Shown: in pieces, positions 1 to 6,059 of the stretch
Numbering within the stretch: the stretch's first letter is position 1
How the letters are laid out: each line of letters begins with the position of its first letter
Notes under the pieces: generated by a model
What the model was told of the DNA's origin: nothing
Database searches by the model: none
The model's input: only the letters and a program-made list of their open reading frames with translations
NCBI GenBank assembly: GCA_023460535.1
Contig: JAEWPV010000007.1
Coordinates: 124,001-188,000, forward strand
Reading direction: 5' to 3'
Length of the DNA: 64,000 bases
Source: Bacillota bacterium
Lineage (GTDB): Bacteria; Bacillota; Clostridia; Oscillospirales; Ruminococcaceae
Program-made: the position numbers and the translations under genes

Positions 1-381
1 GTCAGTCGCAACTACATGGGCATCGAGGTTTGCAGCTTCTTCGTCTTTAAGCGCTCTGGACGCGTTGCCGATGTCAACGGTGCCGTCAGCAGCAGCGGTC
101 ATGCCCTGACCGGAACCGGGGTACTGACACTCTACGGTTACGCCGGGCTCAATCTCTTTGTAAGCCTCGATGAGTGCTTCTACGAGGGTCTGCATGGAGG
201 AGGAACCGGTGAGCTTAACTGCTCCGGAAAGTGCGGGTGCAGCCGAAGGCTCGGGAGCCGCTTCACTGCTGGGTGCGGGGGCAGGCTCTGCGGAAGGTGC
301 CACGGGAGCCGGGGTTGCGCAGCCTGCAAACAACGCTGTGGCAAGCATAAGTACCAGTACTACAGATAAAACCTTTTTCAT
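1..381 (-). CDS. pstS: Phosphate ABC transporter substrate-binding lipoprotein PstS (5' part, cut by window edge)
   Basis: Translating the minus strand from the ATG at 381 gives an open frame of 127 codons to the window edge. It begins with a lipoprotein signal (MKKVLSVVLVLML, lipobox LFAGC) and a Pro/Ala/Ser-rich linker. Then comes the start of a PBP-like fold (KLTGSSSMQTLVEALIEAY, later GSGQGM and DIGNASR), which is typical of PstS phosphate-binding proteins. The ribosome binding site AAAGGAGA lies just upstream. An 11-bp-spaced TGTAAA array further upstream fits Pho control. The protein would sit on the outer face of the membrane and feed phosphate to PstCAB, which should lie beyond the left edge. 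A related phosphate- or anion-binding protein is the main alternative. Confidence 0.85.
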   Translation of the reverse strand, partial: MKKVLSVVLVLMLATALFAGCATPAPVAPSAEPAPAPSSEAAPEPSAAPALSGAVKLTGSSSMQTLVEALIEAYKEIEPGVTVECQYPGSGQGMTAAADGTVDIGNASRALKDEEAANLDAHVVATD

Positions 382-497
382 AAACTTACAATTCTCCTTT
401 TCCATCATGTCCAACACATGATCGTAAACATATTGATTTGCATTACCTTGACTGTCTATACTATAGCAAAACAAAAATGCCGTCATAAGCACGGCGA

Positions 498-546
498 CGT
501 AAAACCTATGTATTAGCCCTGTAAAGTAATGTAAAAGGATTGTAAA
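498..546 (-). promoter_or_regulatory. Pho-box-like direct repeat array upstream of pstS
   Basis: On the plus strand, TGTAAA-like hexamers occur at 498, 509, 520, 530 and 541, about 11 bp apart. Read on the minus strand they are TTTACA repeats. PhoP-type response regulators of Firmicutes bind TT(A/T/C)ACA repeats with one-helical-turn spacing. The position 115-165 bp upstream of the pstS start fits. The regulator is inferred from the repeat pattern. Confidence 0.55.
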
Positions 547-589
547 CCACAAAGCTTCGTTGTGAGTGTGGTAGCCCTAACGCAACCGA

Positions 590-631
590 AAAAGCCCTTT
601 CCCTTGCTGTATTGCAAAGGAAAAGGCTTTT
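590..631 (-). terminator. Intrinsic terminator after the MORN-like gene
   Basis: An imperfect 18-bp inverted repeat (arms AAAAGCCCTTTCCCTTGC and GCAAAGGAAAAGGCTTTT) ends in a U-rich 3' arm on the minus strand. It lies 33 bp past the stop of the frameshifted gene at 664. Confidence 0.65.
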
Positions 632-663
632 AGTTTTGACCTTTTGATAGCAAGTGCTCTGTA

Positions 664-883
664 CTACATACCGCAACGCGAGGTGCAGGATGCGCAGTCG
701 GACGGGGTGCAGGCTTGTGCCCCCTCCCGCATAAACGGAAGCGAGCTGACCTTGGCTGTGCTCAGGTCAAAGCGGTGGGGTTGATCATCCGTAATTGTCA
801 CGCACCCGTTCTCAAACACAATATCCAGCGCGATAGTCGCCACCCCCTCGCCGTCGGGCAGTGGGCGGCGGATGGGCGCAAAA
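664..883 (-). pseudogene. Frame-shifted C-terminal part of the MORN-repeat-like protein, Cys-rich tail
   Basis: This stretch continues the protein encoded from 1624 but in another frame. After the shared words GRMSVF the other frame reads APIRRPLPDGEG, then a beta-rich segment (IALDIVFENGCVTITDD), and ends in a cysteine-rich tail with spacing C-x5-C-x2-C-x3-C. The step between frames falls at the TTTT run (minus strand) at 880-883; removing one T joins the two parts into one continuous 319-residue protein. It may be a true mutation, a sequencing error or, less likely, programmed frameshifting. The tail could bind metal or an Fe-S cluster, but this is only suggested by the cysteine spacing. 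Confidence 0.55.
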
Positions 884-1624
884 CACAGACATCCTGCCGT
901 TTTCGTTAACTGCGGCAATCTTATCCGACGAGCTGACCAGCCCATGCAGCCCGCCCTGCGGGGTAAAGCGAAGCGAATTGCTGTCGGCATGAATGCCGGT
1001 TGCATTACAGTCAAACGCCGCAAGCGGACCGATGTCGGTCATTACCACCACCGGCTGTGCCGGCTCTACCGATTTAAGCGCACCGCTTTCATACAGGGAA
1101 AAACCCGTCTTCACCTCTACTTCGCCGATCGGGGTAGTCAGGGACACCGTTTCACCGGGAAACAGGGTAAGGCTTTTGAGCGCGCCGCTCTGATAAAAAT
1201 GCAGGCAGACAATCTTTGCGCAAAAGGCACCGAACGAAAACTCAAATTGAAACGGCACGGCAAGCTTTACTTCGTCCTCCTCCGACCAGTAGGCGCTTAG
1301 CTTGCCGTTTAGCGGAAAGACCCGATTCACCTCGCCGCTCTCATACAACGTAATCAATTCGGCAGGAAACTCACCCATAGGCGTCATCACCTCCTGCATC
1401 TCTTCCAGCAGCACCGTCTTTAATGCGCCTGTGCGGTAGAAGGATGCGCTTTTCGCGTGTTTTCTGCGCACATGCTCCTCTCCGTACTGGGGCACCAGCT
1501 GCGCAAGCGGAAGTGTTAATGCGTTCTTTTCCCCCAGCACACAATCCTTTAACGAACCGTCCTCGTAATATGCGGCAGATACTACCCCCCGCAAAACACC
1601 ATATCTCGTTGATATACTGGTCAT
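812..1624 (-). CDS. MORN-repeat-like hypothetical protein, nif-linked (frame breaks near 880)
   Basis: The ATG at 1624 follows the ribosome binding site AAGGAGG. Four or more repeats of the type F/L-Y-x-S/T-G-A-L-K-S/T-V-x-L are spaced through the protein (for example FYRTGALKTV, FYQSGALKSL, LYESGALKSV), resembling degenerate MORN or YwqK-type repeats. I do not recognise a named function. It starts 38 bp after the AnfO-like gene and must be cotranscribed with it, so a role around nitrogenase is inferred from place only. As read, the frame runs on through 17 Arg/Gly-rich residues that look out of frame; the natural end is in another frame (entry at 664-883). Confidence 0.6.
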   Translation of the reverse strand: MTSISTRYGVLRGVVSAAYYEDGSLKDCVLGEKNALTLPLAQLVPQYGEEHVRRKHAKSASFYRTGALKTVLLEEMQEVMTPMGEFPAELITLYESGEVNRVFPLNGKLSAYWSEEDEVKLAVPFQFEFSFGAFCAKIVCLHFYQSGALKSLTLFPGETVSLTTPIGEVEVKTGFSLYESGALKSVEPAQPVVVMTDIGPLAAFDCNATGIHADSNSLRFTPQGGLHGLVSSSDKIAAVNENGRMSVFCAHPPPTARRRGGGDYRAGYCV

Positions 1625-1662
1625 AACAGCAGCCTCCTTATTTAATATGTAACCCGGCTGTT

Positions 1663-2301
1663 CTAGCCCTTGCTTTTGGCGTTACAGATTTTGGTTATCA
1701 TTGCGCACACAACCCCGTTTTGTTCCCTCGCGCTGACCGCAAGATCGCTTCTTTGCTCAATCCACGGCGGCAGATGCGTACAGAATAAGGTAAGCGCGAC
1801 AAACGGCGTCATATCAAAAAAGCTCATCAGTGCCTTTTTTGATGAAACCTCGGGATGCACCCGCTGTAAAGCATCAAGATCAAACTCATACACCCCGTCT
1901 TCCCCGGACTGCCATGGAGCAGCGAGTACCTGCTCGGGCGGTTTTTCTTCCAATCTCGAGGCTTGCACATCCTGTGCAATACCGTCAAGCACCTCGCGGG
2001 ACAGCGATGCAATCTCAAAAACCGAAAACCCCGCCCTGTCAAAGCTATGATACGCGATGCCTGTTGCCGCTTTTGCGGCAATCACCCTGCATTCCCCCAA
2101 CTTTGCAACCAGCTCCTTCACCTTATCCCGCAGGGTGGGCGGCGCATCGTTCAGATTTGGCGCATACAGATACTCCCGGCACATCTGCCAGCCCTGCAGT
2201 GTGTTTTCATACAGCTGCACATTACATGGATTATTAAGGTCGCAGGGGTTACCCTCCTTATCGGTTGCCACGGCAATCAGCTTACACACGGTACCATCCA
2301 T
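1663..2301 (-). CDS. AnfO-like nitrogenase accessory protein
   Basis: The 212-residue product carries the pattern I associate with the Fe-only nitrogenase accessory protein AnfO: an N-terminal IAVATDKEG strand, a QGWQMCREY segment, then LRDKVKELVAKLGECRVIAAKAATGIAYHSFDRAGFSVFE in pieces that match family order. The frame is open further upstream to 2472, but a good promoter (2396-2423) lies inside that extension and the family N-terminus begins near MDGTVCKLIAV, so I use the ATG at 2301. No strong ribosome binding site sits at ideal spacing there. It is divergent from nifH. No anfG or vnfG is seen, so it would act beside a molybdenum enzyme. Exact role unknown. Confidence 0.7.
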   Translation of the reverse strand: MDGTVCKLIAVATDKEGNPCDLNNPCNVQLYENTLQGWQMCREYLYAPNLNDAPPTLRDKVKELVAKLGECRVIAAKAATGIAYHSFDRAGFSVFEIASLSREVLDGIAQDVQASRLEEKPPEQVLAAPWQSGEDGVYEFDLDALQRVHPEVSSKKALMSFFDMTPFVALTLFCTHLPPWIEQRSDLAVSAREQNGVVCAMITKICNAKSKG

Positions 2302-2326
2302 CCTTTCCGCAAGCGCACAACACAAA

Positions 2327-2363
2327 GGGGCATACCGATACCCACCGTACCGATATGCCCCTT
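2327..2363 (-). promoter_or_regulatory. Leader hairpin of the AnfO-like operon
   Basis: Arms GGGGCATACCGATAC and GTACCGATATGCCCC (plus strand) pair over 15 bp with two wobble or mismatch positions. The hairpin lies between the predicted transcript start (about 2389) and the ATG at 2301, and on the minus strand is followed by TTTGTGTT. It could be an attenuator or an mRNA stability element. Confidence 0.4.
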
Positions 2364-2395
2364 CGCATGCAACATTGTATACTAAATTATATATA

Positions 2396-2423
2396 AGTAT
2401 ATCTCTTTTGTTTCCCTCGTCAA
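2396..2423 (-). promoter_or_regulatory. Sigma-A type promoter for the AnfO-like operon
   Basis: On the minus strand, TTGACG (2418-2423) is followed after 16 bp by TATACT (2396-2401). The promoter supports the internal translation start at 2301. Confidence 0.6.
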
Positions 2424-2498
2424 GAGCGGGCACATAAATATGTCTAATCTGTACAGTTCTTTGTCGTTTCACTGGTAGTCATTTTACAATCCGATGTA

Positions 2499-2527
2499 TT
2501 GTGGAGCAGAGACGAAACCGTTATACT
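2499..2527 (+). promoter_or_regulatory. Predicted nif operon promoter
   Basis: TTGTGG (2499-2504), a 17-bp spacer and TATACT (2522-2527) form a sigma-A type promoter 136 bp before nifH. I see no -24/-12 sigma-54 element, which agrees with the absence of a NifA gene here. Confidence 0.55.
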
Positions 2528-2574
2528 TATGGCATAGCAAACACAAACCGAAACCGAATAGTATTCTAGGCATT

Positions 2575-2635
2575 GGGACAAAGGGGTCTTAAGCATGCGA
2601 ACCTTCTTCGCGCGCTTAAGACCCTTTTTTGTCCC
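2575..2635 (+). terminator. nifH: Terminator-like hairpin in the nifH leader (possible attenuator)
   Basis: GGGACAAAGGGGTCTTAAGC pairs with the later GCTTAAGACCC and TTTTTTGTCCC, giving a long stem around a GC-rich loop with a U run in the 3' arm. It sits between the predicted promoter and the nifH ribosome binding site, with no gene ending upstream on this strand. It is therefore either a conditional terminator or an mRNA-protecting hairpin. Confidence 0.55.
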
Positions 2636-2662
2636 TTTATTTATGAAATGGAGGTATGGTAT

Positions 2663-3484
2663 ATGAGACAGGTAGCAATCTACGGAAAAGGCGGTATCGG
2701 CAAATCCACCACTACTCAAAACCTGACGGCAGGTCTGGGGGAAAAGGGCAAGCAGATAATGATTGTCGGCTGCGACCCCAAAGCGGATTCCACAAGGCTT
2801 GTACTGGGCGGTCTTGCACAGCAGACGGTGCTAGACACCCTGCGTGAGGAAGGCGAAGACATCGATCTCGATTTTGTTCTGAAGTCCGGTTACGCGGGTA
2901 TCCGCTGCGTGGAATCGGGCGGACCCGAGCCGGGCGTAGGCTGCGCGGGACGCGGTATTATTACCTCGATTGGTCTGCTTGAGCGTCTGGGTGCATATAC
3001 CGAAGATCTGGACTACGTATTTTACGACGTATTGGGCGACGTTGTGTGCGGCGGCTTTGCAATGCCCATTCGCGAAGGTAAGGCGCAGGAGATTTACATT
3101 GTTGCCTCGGGCGAGATGATGGCGCTGTATGCGGCCAACAACATCTCAAAGGGTATTCAAAAGTACGCCAACACCGGCGGTGTGCGTTTGGGCGGCATCA
3201 TCTGCAACAGCCGCAAGGTAGACGGCGAGGCGGAACTGGTAGACGCGTTTGCCAAGGAGCTTGGCTCGCAGATGATTCACTTTGTACCCCGCGACAACAT
3301 GGTTCAGCGCGCGGAAATCAACAAGAAGACGGTTATTGATTTTGACCCCACCTGCAACCAGGCGGATGAATACCGTGCTCTTGCGTCAAAGATTGACGGA
3401 AACGACATGTTTGTGATTCCCAAGCCCTTAAAGCAGGATCGCTTGGAAGAGATTCTGATGGAACACGGCATTATGGATATCTGA
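2663..3484 (+). CDS. nifH: Nitrogenase iron protein NifH
   Basis: The Fe protein hydrolyses MgATP and passes electrons one at a time to the MoFe protein; it also helps make FeMo-cofactor. The 273-residue product starts MRQVAIYGKGGIGKST with the P-loop at residues 8-15. The bridging 4Fe-4S ligands are Cys94 (GVGCAGRG) and Cys129 (DVVCGGF). Arg97 is the position ADP-ribosylated by DraT in other diazotrophs. The ATG at 2663 has GGAGG upstream; a longer in-frame start at 2573 lies in the terminator hairpin and is rejected. nifI1 and nifI2 follow between nifH and nifD, the order of group III (anaerobe/archaeal) nif clusters. Confidence 0.97.
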   Translation: MRQVAIYGKGGIGKSTTTQNLTAGLGEKGKQIMIVGCDPKADSTRLVLGGLAQQTVLDTLREEGEDIDLDFVLKSGYAGIRCVESGGPEPGVGCAGRGIITSIGLLERLGAYTEDLDYVFYDVLGDVVCGGFAMPIREGKAQEIYIVASGEMMALYAANNISKGIQKYANTGGVRLGGIICNSRKVDGEAELVDAFAKELGSQMIHFVPRDNMVQRAEINKKTVIDFDPTCNQADEYRALASKIDGNDMFVIPKPLKQDRLEEILMEHGIMDI

Positions 3485-3523
3485 TTGACTGCAAAGGAAC
3501 ACCCATTTGAAAGGAGTATAGTT

Positions 3524-3850
3524 ATGCTGCTGATTAGAGCGATTATCCGCCCCGAAAAAACCGGTTATGTGTTATCCGAGCTGCTCGCGGCGGGCTTTCC
3601 CGCCGTCACCAAGATGGACGTTTACGGACGTGGCAAGCAAAAGGGCATCACCGTAGGCGAGGTACATTACGACGAGATTCCCAAGGAGATGCTGCTTGTT
3701 GTTGTTAAGGACGAAGACAAAGACGATGCCGTTCGGGTTATTCTGCGCAGCGCACGCACCGGCGCAAATGGTACGTTTGGCGACGGCAGAATCTTTATCA
3801 GCCCCGTGGACGACGCGTACACCATAAGCACCGGCAAGCAGGGGCTGTAA
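3524..3850 (+). CDS. nifI1: PII-family nitrogenase regulator NifI1
   Basis: The 108-residue protein is a GlnB-like trimeric sensor. It opens MLLIRAIIRPEKTGYVL, has a T-loop region YGRGKQKGITVGE and ends with the PII signature FGDGRIFISPV. In methanogens NifI1 and NifI2 together bind the MoFe protein and switch it off when fixed nitrogen is present, relieved by 2-oxoglutarate. The ATG at 3524 follows GAAAGGAG; the open frame upstream to nifH has no ribosome binding site. The position between nifH and nifI2 is the standard one. Confidence 0.92.
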   Translation: MLLIRAIIRPEKTGYVLSELLAAGFPAVTKMDVYGRGKQKGITVGEVHYDEIPKEMLLVVVKDEDKDDAVRVILRSARTGANGTFGDGRIFISPVDDAYTISTGKQGL

Positions 3851-3871
3851 GAAAGGGAGGGGAACAAGACT

Positions 3872-4258
3872 GTGAAAGAGGTCATGGCCTTTATACGGCT
3901 TAATATGGTCAACCCAACCAAGGAGGCGCTTGCCAAAGAGGGCTTTCCGTCCTTTTCGTGCAGAAAGTGCTTAGGGCGCGGCAAAAAGAGCATCGACCCG
4001 GGCGTGATGCAGGCAGTACTGGAGGCGGGCGAGCTTCCCGTCTCCCCAGTCGGCGAACATTTTACCGAGCTGACCAGGCTGATACCCAAGCGCTTCTTTA
4101 CGCTGATTGTAAACGACGATCAGGTTGACCTTGCGGTACAGACTATTATAAAGGTAAACCAAACCGGCAATCCCGGTGACGGCAAAATATTCATCCTGCC
4201 CATTGCCGAAACGTATAAGATTAGAACCGGCGAATGCTTTGTCGGCACGATGGATTAG
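3872..4258 (+). CDS. nifI2: PII-family nitrogenase regulator NifI2
   Basis: This 128-residue partner of NifI1 has a GTG start at 3872 behind AAGGGAGG. It carries the longer NifI2-type T-loop region with SCRKCLGRGKK near residue 30 and the PII C-terminal motif GNPGDGKIFILPI. NifI1 and NifI2 form a mixed complex that inhibits dinitrogenase after ammonium addition in archaea; the same job is expected here. It starts 21 bp after nifI1, and a 100-bp gap with a small hairpin separates it from nifD. Confidence 0.9.
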   Translation: MKEVMAFIRLNMVNPTKEALAKEGFPSFSCRKCLGRGKKSIDPGVMQAVLEAGELPVSPVGEHFTELTRLIPKRFFTLIVNDDQVDLAVQTIIKVNQTGNPGDGKIFILPIAETYKIRTGECFVGTMD

Positions 4259-4292
4259 CGCTTAGCTCCCGGTACGTCGGTAAACTTAGCTA

Positions 4293-4312
4293 GGCGCAGG
4301 CGGCTGCGCGCC
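4293..4312 (+). other. Small GC-rich hairpin between nifI2 and nifD
   Basis: GGCGCAG and CTGCGCGCC pair around a GCGG loop (one bulged G). No U tract follows. It may stabilise or process the mRNA between the regulator and structural genes. Confidence 0.35.
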
Positions 4313-4358
4313 GTTGGTATAACCTGCGGGAAAAATTCAGTAAAAGGAGGCGAACGCT

Positions 4359-5948
4359 TTGGATGCAAAAACCCGAATACTAGAAAAGTACAGCTCAAGG
4401 GTGTATAAAAACCGCAAAGAGCATGTGATTACGATTGAAGATGCGCCAAGTTCGCAAAGCATACAGGCCAATACCCGTGCCATACCCGGCATTTTAACCA
4501 ACCGCGGCTGCTGCTACGCCGGCTGTAAGGGCGTGGTGCTCGCCCCGCTTAAGGATGTAGCGGTTATCACCCACGGTCCCATCGGCTGCGGATTTTACAC
4601 CTGGGGCACCAGAAGGCATAAGGGCAGAGTGGAGGACGGCAGAAACTTTTTGGAGTACTGCCTTTCCACCGACATGCAGGAGCCGGATATCGTGTTCGGC
4701 GGCGAAAAGAAACTGAAGCAGGCCATTACAGAGGTGGTTGAGATCTTCTCCCCCAAGTGTGTTATGATCTGCTCCACCTGTCCGGTGGGTTTGATTGGAG
4801 ACGACATTCACGCGGTGGCATCGTGGGCGGAGCAGGAGTATGGCATTAAGTGCATCGCTTACAGCTGCGAGGGCTATAAAGGTGTAAGCCAGTCGGGCGG
4901 ACACCATATTGCCAACAACGGTTTAATGCGTCGGGTTATCGGCACCGGTGACGCGGCACCCAGCAAACGCTATGCGGTGAACATATTAGGCGAGTACAAC
5001 ATCGGCGGCGACGGTTGGGAGACTTCCCGCATTCTGAAGCGGATAGGCTATGACATCGTGTCGGTGTTTACGGGGGATGGCAGCTACGAGGAGCTTACCA
5101 ACGCACACACCGCGAACCTTAACCTTGTTCAGTGCCACCGCTCCATCAACTACATTGCGGAGATGATGAAGACCAAATACAACATCGACTGGATTAAGGT
5201 GAATTTCATCGGTGTAGGCGCAACCATTAAAAGTCTGCGTGACATGGCCGCCTTCTTTGGTGACCAGGAGCTGATTGACCGCACCGAGGCGGTGATTCAG
5301 GATGAACTGGCCGAGATATTTGAGGATGTTGAGTATTACAAGGGTAAGCTCAAGGGCAAGACCGCCGGAATCTTTGTGGGCGGGTCCCGCTCTCACCACT
5401 ACCAGAACCTGCTTGCGGACTTTGGCGTGGAAACGGTGATTGCAGGCTACGAGTTCGCACACCGCGACGACTACGAGGGGCGCGAAATCATTCCCGAGAT
5501 CAAGGAGGACGCGGACAGCAAAAACATCGAGCAGATTACGGTCACCGCCGACTCCGAAAAGTACCATGTATTTCTTTCGGATGAGCAGCTGGAGAAGCTG
5601 AAGGGGCAGATTCCCATCGAACAGTACAGCGGTATGATCAAAGAGATGAAAAACGGCGCTGTGGTGGTGGATGACTTTAACCATTACGAAACCGAAGAGC
5701 TGCTGCGGTATCTCAAGCCCGATCTGTTCTTCTCGGGCATCAAGGATAAATACATTCTGCAAAAATCGGGCGTTGTATCCCGTCAGATGCACTCGTACGA
5801 CTACAGTGGTCCGTATGCGGGCTTCCGTGGCGCCGTGAACTTTGCAAAAGACGTCGCCATGAGCCTGTACGCGCCGGCATGGGGCTTTATTACCCCTCCG
5901 TGGAAAAACACCCCCACCCTGACGGGTTCTTTGACAGGAGGCAAATAG
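4359..5948 (+). CDS. nifD: Nitrogenase molybdenum-iron protein alpha chain NifD
   Basis: The 529-residue alpha subunit holds the FeMo-cofactor and half of the P-cluster. P-cluster cysteines are Cys56 (YAGCKG), Cys77 (PIGCGF) and Cys141 (STCPVG). Cofactor ligands are Cys259 (LVQCHRS) and His478 (QMHSYDY). Gln178 and His182 (SQSGGHH) line the active site. It carries the roughly 50-residue insertion known from C. pasteurianum NifD and resembles that protein closely in sequence order. The start is a TTG at 4359 eight bases after AAAAGGAGG; the nearby ATG at 4363 is out of frame. All metal ligands are present, so the enzyme should be active with molybdenum. Confidence 0.96.
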   Translation: MDAKTRILEKYSSRVYKNRKEHVITIEDAPSSQSIQANTRAIPGILTNRGCCYAGCKGVVLAPLKDVAVITHGPIGCGFYTWGTRRHKGRVEDGRNFLEYCLSTDMQEPDIVFGGEKKLKQAITEVVEIFSPKCVMICSTCPVGLIGDDIHAVASWAEQEYGIKCIAYSCEGYKGVSQSGGHHIANNGLMRRVIGTGDAAPSKRYAVNILGEYNIGGDGWETSRILKRIGYDIVSVFTGDGSYEELTNAHTANLNLVQCHRSINYIAEMMKTKYNIDWIKVNFIGVGATIKSLRDMAAFFGDQELIDRTEAVIQDELAEIFEDVEYYKGKLKGKTAGIFVGGSRSHHYQNLLADFGVETVIAGYEFAHRDDYEGREIIPEIKEDADSKNIEQITVTADSEKYHVFLSDEQLEKLKGQIPIEQYSGMIKEMKNGAVVVDDFNHYETEELLRYLKPDLFFSGIKDKYILQKSGVVSRQMHSYDYSGPYAGFRGAVNFAKDVAMSLYAPAWGFITPPWKNTPTLTGSLTGGK

Positions 5949-5949
5949 C

Positions 5950-6057
5950 GTGAATAATACAATGCTTTTACGTCTCGGTTTTGCACCGCTTTGCACAGTT
6001 ATAAATTATCTTGGTGATTTGCCCCTATGGCAGAAAGCCGGAAAGGCAGGACAATAA
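5950..6057 (+). CDS. 35-codon mini-ORF coupling nifD to nifK
   Basis: A GTG at 5950 lies eight bases after AGGAGG, which is inside the last codons of nifD. The frame runs 35 codons to TAA at 6055-6057, two bases before the nifK ATG at 6060. The peptide begins MNNTMLLRLGFAPLC and resembles nothing I know. Its strong ribosome binding site and exact fit between the two genes suggest a translational coupling device that sets NifK output relative to NifD. It may equally be a chance reading frame, since nifK has its own weaker AGGCAGG. Confidence 0.4.
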   Translation: MNNTMLLRLGFAPLCTVINYLGDLPLWQKAGKAGQ

Positions 6058-6059
6058 CC

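Noticed and set aside
1..421. Plus-strand Gly/Cys- and Ala/Ser-rich frames at the left edge
   Set aside because: They are opposite to the PstS signal peptide and linker, which have a good ribosome binding site on the minus strand.
2573..2662. N-terminal extension of NifH
   Set aside because: It falls in the terminator-like hairpin and lacks a ribosome binding site; the P-loop start MRQVAIYGKGG is the standard NifH start.
2440..2662. Sigma-54 (-24/-12) promoter with NifA sites before nifH
   Set aside because: No TGGCAC-N5-TTGC match; a sigma-A type promoter explains the region better.
4986..5996. 336-codon minus-strand frame opposite nifD
   Set aside because: NifD is unmistakable on the plus strand; the opposite frame has no ribosome binding site and no family pattern.
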